Of a stretch of DNA of 13,795 bases, positions 7,517 to 13,795 are shown piece after piece. The notes beneath the pieces are model-generated. The model worked only from the letters and a program-made list of their open reading frames with translations. It did no database searches and had not been told where the DNA came from. The stretch covers positions 1 through 13,795 of the forward strand of contig JAEDGJ010000061.1 in assembly GCA_016297585.1 (NCBI GenBank). Direction: 5' to 3'. The stretch comes from Clostridiaceae bacterium. Lineage in GTDB: Bacteria; Bacillota; Clostridia; Oscillospirales; QAMX01. Within the stretch, counting starts at the first letter, position 1. Every line of letters begins with the position of its first letter. A program made the position numbers and the translations under genes.

Positions 7517-8575
7517 TTAGTATCCGATATAAGAGACAAGCGTCGCAAATGCGGCGGCGATCGCCTTTCTGTGCGTGCGTTCGTAGCCGTGCGTCGCCGA
7601 AACGCCGGGCCCAAACAGGCCGATGCGGACATTATAGCCCGCGCGGACGGCGGCGCCCGCGTCGGAGCCGTAGCGCTCGGGGTAGACGTCGACGACATAC
7701 GGCGCGCCGGCACGCTGCGCGGCATCGATTAACCCCCGCGTCACGCGGGGATCGTAGGGCATCGAGGCGTCTTTCGCGACGATGGAGACGGAAAACTCGT
7801 TTCCCTCAAGCTCCCGGCCGATGATGCCGACGTCGGCGGCGAGGAACTCGCGGACATCCTCCGGAAGCCCCGCCGAGCCGCCGAGTCCGATCTCCTCGAA
7901 GTCGGCAAACTGCAGCACGGTATGCCTTCCCGGCGTCCGGCCGGTCTCCCGCAGCCATTTCGCGTATACGAGGAGCACCGCCGCCTGCGCGCGGTCGTCC
8001 AGCGCGCGGCTCTTGATAAATCCGCCCGCCTCGCACACCTTCGGGTCGAAGACGACATAGTCGCCGTTCTCCACGCCCAGCGCACGGGTCTCCGCGGCGC
8101 TCGACGTCTCCTCGTCGAGGACGACCTCCATCGTCATGCGGTTTCTCTCCCGGGTGCGCACCTCGCCGTTGGCATGGGTGGACGGCTCGTCGAGCTGGAG
8201 GGTGCCGGAGATCGCGCGTCCGCCGCGGGTGTAGACCGTGCAGTTCTCCGAATCGAGATTCGCGAACACGACGCCGCCGAGCGCCGCCAGCCGCAGCCGG
8301 CCGTTCGGCAGCACGGAGCTGACCATCGTCCCGATCGCGTCGAGATGCGCGGAGACGACGAGCGTATCGCCCTCCCCGCCGAGGTCGCACAGAAGTCCGC
8401 CCTTGTGGATCCGCCGCGGTTCCCAGCCGTACGCGCGCAGCTTCTGCTCCACATACGCGCAGATCTCCTCCGTCCAGCCCGTCGGGCCCGGGATCCGGCA
8501 CAGACGGACCGTTTCCTCGGCAAGCTCCTGCGCCAGCGGCCCTTCCATCACCTCATTAAAGAATCCGTTCGTCAT
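7517..8575 (-). CDS. M42-family metallopeptidase (glutamyl aminopeptidase / 'endoglucanase M'-type)
   Basis: This is a 352-residue dinuclear-metal aminopeptidase of family M42, a group once misnamed endoglucanase. The ligand set is complete: H77 and D79 in SAHLDAIG, the bridging D193 in RALDDR, catalytic E227 and metal-binding E228 in FEEIGLGG, D248 in AADVG, and H329 in SATHGYERTH. The KDASMPYDPR and RYGSDAGAA segments place it in a common clostridial subgroup. There is no signal peptide; M42 enzymes are usually cytosolic dodecamers that trim peptides. Its ATG overlaps the glgA stop (ATGA, 8572-8575), and its own stop lies inside the glgP ribosome site, so it is translationally embedded between glycogen synthase and phosphorylase. 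No glycogen role is known for the family. It may be a passenger gene, or it may process a protein linked to glycogen metabolism (inference). Confidence 0.92.
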   Translation of the reverse strand: MTNGFFNEVMEGPLAQELAEETVRLCRIPGPTGWTEEICAYVEQKLRAYGWEPRRIHKGGLLCDLGGEGDTLVVSAHLDAIGTMVSSVLPNGRLRLAALGGVVFANLDSENCTVYTRGGRAISGTLQLDEPSTHANGEVRTRERNRMTMEVVLDEETSSAAETRALGVENGDYVVFDPKVCEAGGFIKSRALDDRAQAAVLLVYAKWLRETGRTPGRHTVLQFADFEEIGLGGSAGLPEDVREFLAADVGIIGRELEGNEFSVSIVAKDASMPYDPRVTRGLIDAAQRAGAPYVVDVYPERYGSDAGAAVRAGYNVRIGLFGPGVSATHGYERTHRKAIAAAFATLVSYIGY

Positions 8576-10008
8576 TTCTTCTCCGCGATCCTTTCGTACA
8601 GCTCCTCGAACGCCTTCGCGCTGCGCTTCCAGGAGAAATCCTCGCTCATGCCGCGGCGCACCAGCGTGTTCCAGACCTCGCGGTCATGGTACAGCGACGC
8701 GGCGAGGCGGATGGTATAGAGCATGTCGTGCGCGTTGTAGTTCGTGAAGGAAAAGCCGTTGCCCTCGCCCGTCGCGGGGTTGTAGGCATGGACGGTGTCG
8801 GCGAGTCCGCCGGTTTCGCGGACGATCGGCAGCGTGCCGTAGCGCAGGGCGACCATCTGGGCAAGCCCACACGGCTCGCTCTTCGACGGCATCAGCAGCA
8901 TATCGGCGCCCGCGTAGATCTTATGCGCGAAATCCTCGGAAAAGAGGATGTTGACGGAGATCTTGCCCGGATAGCGGCGCTTGGCCTGCTGGAAGAGCTG
9001 CTCATACTTCCATTCGCCGCGTCCGAGGACGACAAGCTGGATGTTTTCGCTCATGATGTCGTCGAGCACGGCGGCGATGAGGTCGATGCCCTTGTGCTCG
9101 GCCAGTCTCGTCACGAGCGCGATGACCGGCACGTCCAGATCGGCGTGCAGCCCGAGCGTCCGCTGGAGCGCGAGCTTATTCTCCTGCTTGCCCTCCGGAG
9201 ACCCGGCGGAATACGGCACGCTCAGCGCCTCGTCGCGCGCGGGGTTATACACATCGGTGTCGATGCCGTTGAGGATACCGCAGAGCTTGCCGGCGTTTGC
9301 GCGGAGGATGCCGTCGAGTCCCGCGCCGTAATAGGCGGTGAGGATCTCCCGGGCATAGGTCGGGCTGACGGTCGTCAGCGCGTCGCAGAGCACGATCGCG
9401 CTCTTTAAGAGGTTGATGCCGTCGTTGTAGGCAAGCAGACCCGAACGGAAATAGGCGTCGTCGATGCCGGCGACGTCGGAGAGGAAGCCGCGGGGGAACG
9501 AGCCCTGATAGGCGATATTGTGGATGGTGAACACGGTTTTCATGCCCTGATAGCGCGGATCGTCGCGGTAGAGGCATTTCAGATAGACCGGGATCAGCGC
9601 GGTCTGCCAGTCGTTGGCGTGGATGACGTCGAAGGAGAGCCCGAGCGCGGGGATCATATCGACGATGGCCTTGGAGAAGAAGGCGAAGCGCTCGCCGTCG
9701 TCGTAATGCCCGTACAGCTCGCGGCGCCGGTAGTAGTAGCCGTTGTCGAGGAAATAGTAGGTCACGCCGTCGCGGACGAGGGAAAAGACGCCGCAGGTCT
9801 GGTTTCTCCAGGCAAGCGAGACCTGGAGCATCCGGACGAAGGTCATTTCCCGCCGCGCCCAGTCGGGAACGGCGTCGTACAGCGGAAGCACCACGCTGAC
9901 CTCGACGCCGGACGCGGCCAGTGCCTTCGGCAGCGCGCCCGCCACATCGGCAAGGCCTCCGGTTTTGCAGAACGGCGCGGCTTCCGATGCTGCATACAGT
10001 AATTTCAT
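8572..10008 (-). CDS. glgA: Glycogen synthase (ADP-glucose-dependent)
   Basis: This is a 478-residue GT5 enzyme that transfers glucose from ADP-glucose to the growing alpha-1,4-glucan. It has the two-domain GT-B layout. In the N-terminal half are KTGGLADV (K15-V22, the ADP-glucose loop), HANDWQTAL (H130) and TIHNIAYQG (H163). In the C-terminal half are TRLAEHKG (R301, K306) and SKSEPCGLAQM with catalytic-region E378. The length is normal for bacterial GlgA. I prefer the ATG at 10008 because the family starts with MKLLYAASE and an AAGGCGG lies 10 nt upstream. An in-frame ATG at 10032 would add eight residues and lacks a clear ribosome site. The gene follows glgD by 61 nt and overlaps the M42 peptidase gene by 4 nt. 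Confidence 0.97.
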   Translation of the reverse strand: MKLLYAASEAAPFCKTGGLADVAGALPKALAASGVEVSVVLPLYDAVPDWARREMTFVRMLQVSLAWRNQTCGVFSLVRDGVTYYFLDNGYYYRRRELYGHYDDGERFAFFSKAIVDMIPALGLSFDVIHANDWQTALIPVYLKCLYRDDPRYQGMKTVFTIHNIAYQGSFPRGFLSDVAGIDDAYFRSGLLAYNDGINLLKSAIVLCDALTTVSPTYAREILTAYYGAGLDGILRANAGKLCGILNGIDTDVYNPARDEALSVPYSAGSPEGKQENKLALQRTLGLHADLDVPVIALVTRLAEHKGIDLIAAVLDDIMSENIQLVVLGRGEWKYEQLFQQAKRRYPGKISVNILFSEDFAHKIYAGADMLLMPSKSEPCGLAQMVALRYGTLPIVRETGGLADTVHAYNPATGEGNGFSFTNYNAHDMLYTIRLAASLYHDREVWNTLVRRGMSEDFSWKRSAKAFEELYERIAEKK

Positions 10009-10018
10009 ACGTTCGATA

Positions 10019-10025
10019 CCGCCTT
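10019..10025 (-). promoter_or_regulatory. Ribosome binding site of glgA
   Basis: AAGGCGG on the minus strand lies 10 nt before the ATG at 10008. It falls inside the alternative longer reading frame that begins at 10032, so it supports the shorter start. Confidence 0.6.
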
Positions 10026-10069
10026 TCTTCATAAATCAGGGGAAAACTGCGTCAAAAACGGATGGGATT

Positions 10070-11191
10070 TTACAGCCGGGAGCCCTTCGCGATGACGACG
10101 GGATACGCGGCGTTCCCCATCAGGACGTTGCCCTCGCCGATAAAGACGCGCTTGTCGGCGATGATGTACTCCGTAAATACGTTTTTCTCGATCTGTCCGT
10201 CCTGCATGACGATGCAGTTCTTCACCGTCGCGCCGGGCGCGACATAGACGTTGCGGAACAGGATGGAATTTTCGACATGCCCCTCGATCCGGCAGCCGTC
10301 GGCGATCAGACTGTTCCGGACGACGGCGGAATCGGAATAATACGTCGGCGCGCTGTCGCGCACACGGGTGCGGATGGGGTTCGCGCGGGAGAAGACGTCG
10401 CGGCGCACCGCGGGATCGAGCAGCGCCATGCTGTTGTTGAAGTACATGGCGACATTGTGGAAGCGCGCGGCATAGCCCTCGTGGAAATACGGCAGCACGC
10501 GCAGGCGCGGCAGTACGACGCGCAGGATGCCGCGTTCGAAATGCACCATATCTCCGGCGCGGCCGGTCTGGATCAGCTCGAGCAGGAGCTGTTTTTTCAT
10601 GATGAAAATGCCGAGGCTCTCGTTCTCCCCCGCCTGCTGCGGATGGGAGTCGATCGCGCAGACGCGGCCGTCCTCGTCGAGCCGGAAATAGATCGAACGG
10701 GCCGGTTCGCCGACTTTGCGCTTCGTGCAGACGGCGGTGATGTCCGCGCCGGTCTCGATATGGCGCTCGAGCACCTCGCGCAGCCGGATATTGGTCACGC
10801 AGTCGCCCTCCGCGAGCACGACGTACTCCTCGCGGCTGTGCCGGATGTAGGAGGTCACGCCCGCCAGCGCGTCGAGCTTGCCGGAAAAGGTCGTCGCGGT
10901 ATTCTGCCTTTCCCCGCCGTAGGAAAACGGCGGCAGGAGGAACAGTCCCCCGTTTTTGCGGCTCAGATCCCAGTCCTTACCGGAGCCGACATGGTCCATC
11001 AGCGACTGATAGCTGTCGCGCAGGATGACGCCGACGTCGGTCACGCCGGCGTTGACGAGATTCGAGAGGCAGAAGTCGATGGCGCGGTAGCGTCCGCCGA
11101 AGGGAACGGACGCGGTCGTGCGCGGCGCCACCAGCTCACGCATGCCGCTGTAGGAACGATAGGCAAAAACCAGACCAAGCATCGAATTCAT
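10070..11191 (-). CDS. glgD: Glucose-1-phosphate adenylyltransferase-like subunit GlgD
   Basis: This 373-residue paralogue of GlgC is found in Firmicutes, where it is known to associate with GlgC to form ADP-glucose pyrophosphorylase. It keeps the nucleotidyltransferase fold landmarks SVPFGGRYRAIDFCLSNLVNAG (about residues 29-50) and a C-terminal left-handed beta-helix (NSILFRNVYVAPGA, NCIVMQDGQI). The N-terminal nucleotide loop GGxGxRLxxLT of GlgC is replaced by LVFAYRSYSGMREL. The FVEKPA and YWKDVGT substrate segments are also missing. It is therefore probably a weakly active or inactive, modulating subunit; this is family knowledge plus visible loss of motifs. The start at 11191 has AAGGGAGG 8 nt upstream (about 11200-11207), directly against the glgC stop. 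The longer open frame reaching 11632 runs antisense-like through glgC and is not real. Confidence 0.95.
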   Translation of the reverse strand: MNSMLGLVFAYRSYSGMRELVAPRTTASVPFGGRYRAIDFCLSNLVNAGVTDVGVILRDSYQSLMDHVGSGKDWDLSRKNGGLFLLPPFSYGGERQNTATTFSGKLDALAGVTSYIRHSREEYVVLAEGDCVTNIRLREVLERHIETGADITAVCTKRKVGEPARSIYFRLDEDGRVCAIDSHPQQAGENESLGIFIMKKQLLLELIQTGRAGDMVHFERGILRVVLPRLRVLPYFHEGYAARFHNVAMYFNNSMALLDPAVRRDVFSRANPIRTRVRDSAPTYYSDSAVVRNSLIADGCRIEGHVENSILFRNVYVAPGATVKNCIVMQDGQIEKNVFTEYIIADKRVFIGEGNVLMGNAAYPVVIAKGSRL

Positions 11192-11205
11192 CTGTGCCGC
11201 CTCCC

Positions 11206-12390
11206 TTAATCCAGCATCGCGCCGGGTGTGATCTCGGCGCCTGCCGCAATCTCCACACCCGCCGCCGCGACGGTGATCTTGCTGCCGAGCGGATCGATCG
11301 CGCCGCCGCCGACATGCGCGCCGCGTCCGACATGGACGTTTTCGGCGAGGATGGAGAACTCCACGACGGCGTCCTCCTCCACCACCGCGCCGGGCATCAG
11401 GATGGAATAGCGGATCTGCGCGCCCCGCGCGACGCGGACGTCGTTGAACAGGACGCTTGCGGTCACGTCTCCCGCGATCTCGCAGCCCTCGGAGATCATC
11501 GAGTGCTGCACCGTGCCCTCGGGCGCGATATAGTGCGGCGGAGACGCCGGGTTGCGCGAATAGATGCGCCACGACGGGTCGTTCAACCGCAGCGGGCAGT
11601 CCGGGGAGAGCATATCCATGTTCGCCTCCCACAGGCTGTCGATCGTGCCGACGTCCTTCCAGTAGCCCTCGAAGGGGTGGACGTACATCCGGCAGCCGTC
11701 CGCGAGCATACCGGGGATGATGTTCTTGCCGAAGTCGTTTTCGCTCGCGGGATCGGCCTCGTCGGCGATGAGCCGCTCGCGCAGCACCTTCCAGGTGAAG
11801 ATGTAGATGCCCATCGACGCGAGCGTGCTCTCCGGATTCGCCGGTTTTTCGACGAATTTCGTGATGCGGCCGCTCTCGTCGGCGGAAAGGATGCCGAAGC
11901 GGCGCGCCTCGGACAGCGGCACGTCGATCACGGCGATGGTGCAGTCGGCGCCGTTCTTCTTGTGCGCGTCGAGCATCTTCGCGTAGTCCATTTTATAGAT
12001 ATGATCGCCGGAAAGAATGAGAACATACTCCGGATCGAACTGTTCCATGAAGGGAATGTTCTGGAAAATCGCGTTGGCGGTGCCTTTATACCACTCGCCG
12101 GACTTCGAGCGCATGTAGGGCGGGAGAATGTGGACGCCGCCGGACGCACGGTCGAGATCCCACGGCTGGCCGGAGCCGATGTATGCGTGAAGCGCCAGCG
12201 GCTCGTACTGCGTCAGCACGCCGACGGTGTCGATGCCGGAGTTGACGCAGTTGGACAGCGGAAAATCGATGATGCGGTATTTCCCCCCAAAAGGCACGGC
12301 AGGCTTTGCGACATGCCTTGTCAGCACATACAGCCGCGATCCCTGCCCGCCCGCGAGCAGCATCGCGATGCACTCTTTCTTCCCATACAC
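11206..12390 (-). CDS. glgC: Glucose-1-phosphate adenylyltransferase (ADP-glucose pyrophosphorylase)
   Basis: This 394-residue enzyme makes ADP-glucose from ATP and glucose-1-phosphate, the committed step of bacterial glycogen synthesis. The catalytic motifs are intact: AGGQGSRLYVLT (about 13-24) for ATP, KPAVPFGGKYRIIDFPLSN (about 29-47), SGDHIYKMDY with catalytic D129, FVEKPA with the glucose-1-phosphate Lys K182, and EGYWKDVGTID (about 241-251). A C-terminal left-handed beta-helix follows from about residue 300. I chose the GTG at 12390 because AGGAGG sits 9 nt upstream and because GlgC proteins begin just before KKECIAMLLAGG. The frame is open back to 12447, but that extension would overlap the acyltransferase gene. 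The preceding gene ends 22 nt upstream; glgD follows after 14 nt. Confidence 0.96.
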   Translation of the reverse strand: MYGKKECIAMLLAGGQGSRLYVLTRHVAKPAVPFGGKYRIIDFPLSNCVNSGIDTVGVLTQYEPLALHAYIGSGQPWDLDRASGGVHILPPYMRSKSGEWYKGTANAIFQNIPFMEQFDPEYVLILSGDHIYKMDYAKMLDAHKKNGADCTIAVIDVPLSEARRFGILSADESGRITKFVEKPANPESTLASMGIYIFTWKVLRERLIADEADPASENDFGKNIIPGMLADGCRMYVHPFEGYWKDVGTIDSLWEANMDMLSPDCPLRLNDPSWRIYSRNPASPPHYIAPEGTVQHSMISEGCEIAGDVTASVLFNDVRVARGAQIRYSILMPGAVVEEDAVVEFSILAENVHVGRGAHVGGGAIDPLGSKITVAAAGVEIAAGAEITPGAMLD

Positions 12391-12399
12391 GATAAATCG

Positions 12400-12405
12400 C
12401 CTCCT
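12400..12405 (-). promoter_or_regulatory. Ribosome binding site of glgC
   Basis: A perfect AGGAGG on the minus strand lies 9 nt before the GTG at 12390. It fixes the GTG as the start, in preference to in-frame codons upstream. Confidence 0.8.
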
Positions 12406-12412
12406 GTCCGGC

Positions 12413-13117
12413 TCACTTCCCGGACTGAGCGGACTCAGCCGGTTCATAGCCGGGTTTATAGTACAGAATCCTTGCCGGAGCGCCGGCAGCCACCGCGCCC
12501 GCCGGGATGGATTTCGTCACGACGGAGCCCGCGCCGACGGTCGCCTTTTCCCCGATCTCGATGCCGGGGATGAGGACGCTGGCCGCGCCGACATACGCGC
12601 CGCGGCGGAGAATGACCATCTTGTCCTCGGCGCGCGTGATGTTGCGCTTCGGGCCGTGCGCGACGATGGTCACGCCGAAGGAGATGGTCGCGTCGTCCTC
12701 GAGCACGACGTTTTCGGAGTGCAGATCCTCCAGAAAGCCGTTCTGGCCGATAAAGCCGCCGCGTCCGATCTTCATGCCGGTCAGCCGGTATAAGAACTTG
12801 CGGAAATGCGTGTTGATATGCGGCACATTGGCCGCGACGTTGTTGGCGATGAAGGTGCGCAGCCACTGGAAGCGGTACGCGTCGCCCTTCGCGTGCTTGC
12901 CGAACAGCAGATCCCCGAGATAAAACCCGATCTGCCCCGCGAGCTCAAACGCGCCGAGCAGCAGCTTCCCGACCGGATACGCAATGAGCATCACGGGCAT
13001 CAGCAGAACGATCAGAACCGCGATGACCGCGCTCTGTCCCTTCGTATATTCTGGCGTGATTTTCAGGTTCAGTGCCTCCAGATTGGGATTTTCCCGGTTC
13101 TGCCAGAAAGCCTTCAT
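12413..13117 (-). CDS. Membrane-anchored hexapeptide-repeat (left-handed beta-helix) acyltransferase
   Basis: This is a 234-residue protein. Residues about 28-72 are strongly hydrophobic (SAVIAVLIVLLMPVMLIAYP and a second stretch) and should form one or two membrane segments. From about residue 112 the sequence turns into imperfect hexapeptide repeats (GMKIGRGGFIGQNG, ISFGVTIVAHGP, AYVGAASVLIPGIEIGEKATVGAGSVVTKSIP) that end in the AGAPARIL signature of the maltose/galactoside O-acetyltransferase group. H154 in IVAHGP is the likely catalytic His. Such enzymes transfer acetyl or other acyl groups from acyl-CoA to sugars or polysaccharides; the acceptor is unknown. It is the first gene after the promoter and lies 22 nt before glgC, so it is expressed with the glycogen genes. 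A GAGAGG stretch about 11 nt upstream is the likely, rather weak, ribosome site. Confidence 0.85.
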   Translation of the reverse strand: MKAFWQNRENPNLEALNLKITPEYTKGQSAVIAVLIVLLMPVMLIAYPVGKLLLGAFELAGQIGFYLGDLLFGKHAKGDAYRFQWLRTFIANNVAANVPHINTHFRKFLYRLTGMKIGRGGFIGQNGFLEDLHSENVVLEDDATISFGVTIVAHGPKRNITRAEDKMVILRRGAYVGAASVLIPGIEIGEKATVGAGSVVTKSIPAGAVAAGAPARILYYKPGYEPAESAQSGK

Positions 13118-13173
13118 AGTGCCCAGATCCTCTCTTTTCTTTTCTCAAAGCCCGCAGAGAAGCCTCTGTTTTC

Positions 13174-13202
13174 ATTATAAAGCATTCCGCTCCCTTTGTA
13201 AA
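13174..13202 (-). promoter_or_regulatory. Sigma-A/sigma-70 type promoter of the glycogen operon
   Basis: Reading the minus strand, TTTACA (13197-13202, one mismatch to TTGACA) is followed after exactly 17 nt by a perfect TATAAT (13174-13179). Transcription would begin near 13167, leaving a leader of about 50 nt before the acyltransferase ATG at 13117. AT-rich sequence just upstream (13218-13250) could act as an UP element. In DNA this GC-rich such a match is unlikely by chance, and its position at the head of eight co-directional genes supports it. Confidence 0.85.
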
Positions 13203-13362
13203 GGGGTATTTCGGCCGTATATGAAAAATCTGATAAAAATCCACGAATATACAGGCGGATTTTTTAGCAATATGTCCTTTGCCCGCCATTTCCCGACGCC
13301 GCACAACAGCCCGGACACCGAAGCGCCCGGGCAGCAGTCTGCGGCAGGGAACCGTCCGCCGC

Positions 13363-13390
13363 AAAAAAAACACGCCATATGGCGTGTTTT
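13363..13390 (-). terminator. Palindromic rho-independent terminator after the AGCS symporter gene
   Basis: A perfect 24-bp palindrome (half-site AAAACACGCCAT, 13367-13390) is followed on the minus strand by an uninterrupted run of eight T (plus-strand A at 13363-13370). Transcription leaving the symporter gene (stop at 13437) meets it 47 nt later. It should insulate the symporter from the glycogen operon promoter downstream. Confidence 0.85.
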
Positions 13391-13436
13391 CATCTGGACC
13401 GCAGCGCGTGCCCGTCCGGGGCGCGCGGCTCCGGTC

Positions 13437-13795
13437 TTATGCGCGGCGGCTTTCGGCAGGCGCTTGGGCAGCCTCCCGCTCGAGCGCCTGCTCCTGCTCC
13501 CGCTGGACGTCCTCGAAGCAGGACAGCATGGGCTTAATGCCGGGCTTTTTCTCGATGCGCCTTGCCGTGTAATTCTTTGTGATCGCCATCACGGTTCCGG
13601 ACAGCGTGACCACGCCGATGAGGTTCGGGATCGCCATCAGGCCGTTGAACGTATCGGACAGGTCGATGACGAGATCCGCCTTGAGGGTGGAGGCCGCGAG
13701 GATGGCGGCGATGAACACGATCTTATAGTACACCGTGGACTTGGTTCCGAACAGGAACTCCCACGCCTTCGTGCCGTAATAGCTCCAGCCGAGCG
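13437..13795 (-). CDS. Sodium:alanine/glycine symporter (AGCS family), C-terminal part
   Basis: The frame is open to the window edge, so only the last roughly 118 residues are seen. They include GWSYYGTKAWEFLFG, then DTFNGLMAIPNLIGVVTLSG, which are characteristic of the C-terminal transmembrane helices of the AGCS (alanine or glycine:cation symporter) family. Two membrane segments are visible, then a basic stretch and a hydrophilic tail rich in Glu, Gln and Ala (EREQEQALEREAAQ-like). The protein imports alanine or glycine with sodium across the cytoplasmic membrane. A GTG near 13733 is internal, not the start, because typical family sequence continues upstream of it. The gene ends at TAA (13437-13439), followed by a strong terminator, so it is separate from the glycogen operon. 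Confidence 0.88.
   Translation of the reverse strand, partial: LGWSYYGTKAWEFLFGTKSTVYYKIVFIAAILAASTLKADLVIDLSDTFNGLMAIPNLIGVVTLSGTVMAITKNYTARRIEKKPGIKPMLSCFEDVQREQEQALEREAAQAPAESRRA

Larger units (their letters stand above)
13118..13436. other. Intergenic region with operon promoter and upstream terminator
   Basis: This 319-base gap holds no convincing gene. From right to left it contains about 45 nt of GC-rich spacer after the symporter gene, a palindromic terminator, a GC-rich stretch (about 13280-13360), an AT-rich island (about 13165-13270) with a promoter, and a short leader of about 50 nt before the acyltransferase. A weak 6-bp inverted repeat (13217-13222 with 13247-13252) lies just upstream of the -35 box. 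An open minus-strand frame of 142 codons crosses the region (12945-13373) but runs over the promoter and has no recognisable protein features. Confidence 0.7.

Noticed and set aside
11192..11632. N-terminal extension of glgD
   Set aside because: The extra residues come from an alternative frame inside glgC, are Arg/Gly rich, and a strong ribosome site supports the start at 11191.
12391..12447. N-terminal extension of glgC into the acyltransferase gene
   Set aside because: It would overlap the end of the previous gene and bypass a perfect AGGAGG; known GlgC proteins begin close to the KKECIAMLLAGG segment.
9965..12573. Long plus-strand open frames (9965-11209 and 11194-12573) opposite glgD and glgC
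   Set aside because: They are antisense to genes with clear catalytic motifs and their translations are rich in Arg, Asp, His and Ala without any domain pattern. GC-rich codon use leaves the opposite strand free of stops.
12945..13373. A 142-codon minus-strand frame covering the promoter and the start of the acyltransferase gene
   Set aside because: It runs through the promoter and leader and then overlaps the acyltransferase out of frame, with no protein family features.
1..13795. tRNA, rRNA, CRISPR, insertion sequence or prophage signals
   Set aside because: No cloverleaf-like gene, regularly spaced repeat, transposase or integrase was seen; composition is uniform apart from the promoter island.

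Overview
The window looks like chromosomal DNA from a GC-rich member of the Clostridia (Firmicutes). The evidence is the paired glgC and glgD genes, a combination typical of Firmicutes, strong AGGAGG-type ribosome sites, and a cluster style seen in gut-associated Christensenellales or Oscillospirales. The order-level guess is inference and weak. I see no mobile elements, tRNA, rRNA or CRISPR array.

Left flank, plus strand (1-2029): the 3' part of an amidohydrolase (TIM-barrel metal-dependent hydrolase) followed 1 nt later by a divergent MalY/PatB-like PLP enzyme. The two probably form one transcript. It ends at a strong bidirectional hairpin terminator (about 2047-2095) shared with the converging operon on the other strand.

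Centre, minus strand (13117 down to 2094): eight co-directional, tightly packed genes that probably form one operon of about 11 kb. In transcription order they are: a membrane-anchored hexapeptide-repeat acyltransferase; glgC (ADP-glucose pyrophosphorylase); glgD (its non-canonical paralogue); glgA (glycogen synthase); an M42-family metallopeptidase that overlaps glgA by ATGA; glgP (glycogen phosphorylase); a uroporphyrinogen-decarboxylase-like (UroD/MtaA superfamily) protein; and a CBM34-plus-GH13 alpha-glucan hydrolase of the neopullulanase/cyclomaltodextrinase type, broken by a frameshift. A near-consensus sigma-A promoter (TTTACA, 17 nt, TATAAT) lies 50-80 nt upstream of the first gene in an AT-rich island. 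I found no convincing terminator inside the operon.

Together these genes make ADP-glucose (GlgC with GlgD), polymerise it into alpha-1,4-glucan (GlgA), release glucose-1-phosphate (GlgP) and hydrolyse oligosaccharides (GH13). No branching enzyme gene (glgB) is present in the window. The acyltransferase, the M42 peptidase and the UroD-like protein have no textbook role in glycogen metabolism and are the most interesting content. I do not see a clearly new defence or mobile system here.

Right flank, minus strand (13437-13795): the C-terminal end of an AGCS-family sodium:alanine/glycine symporter, followed by a perfect 24-bp palindromic terminator (13367-13390).
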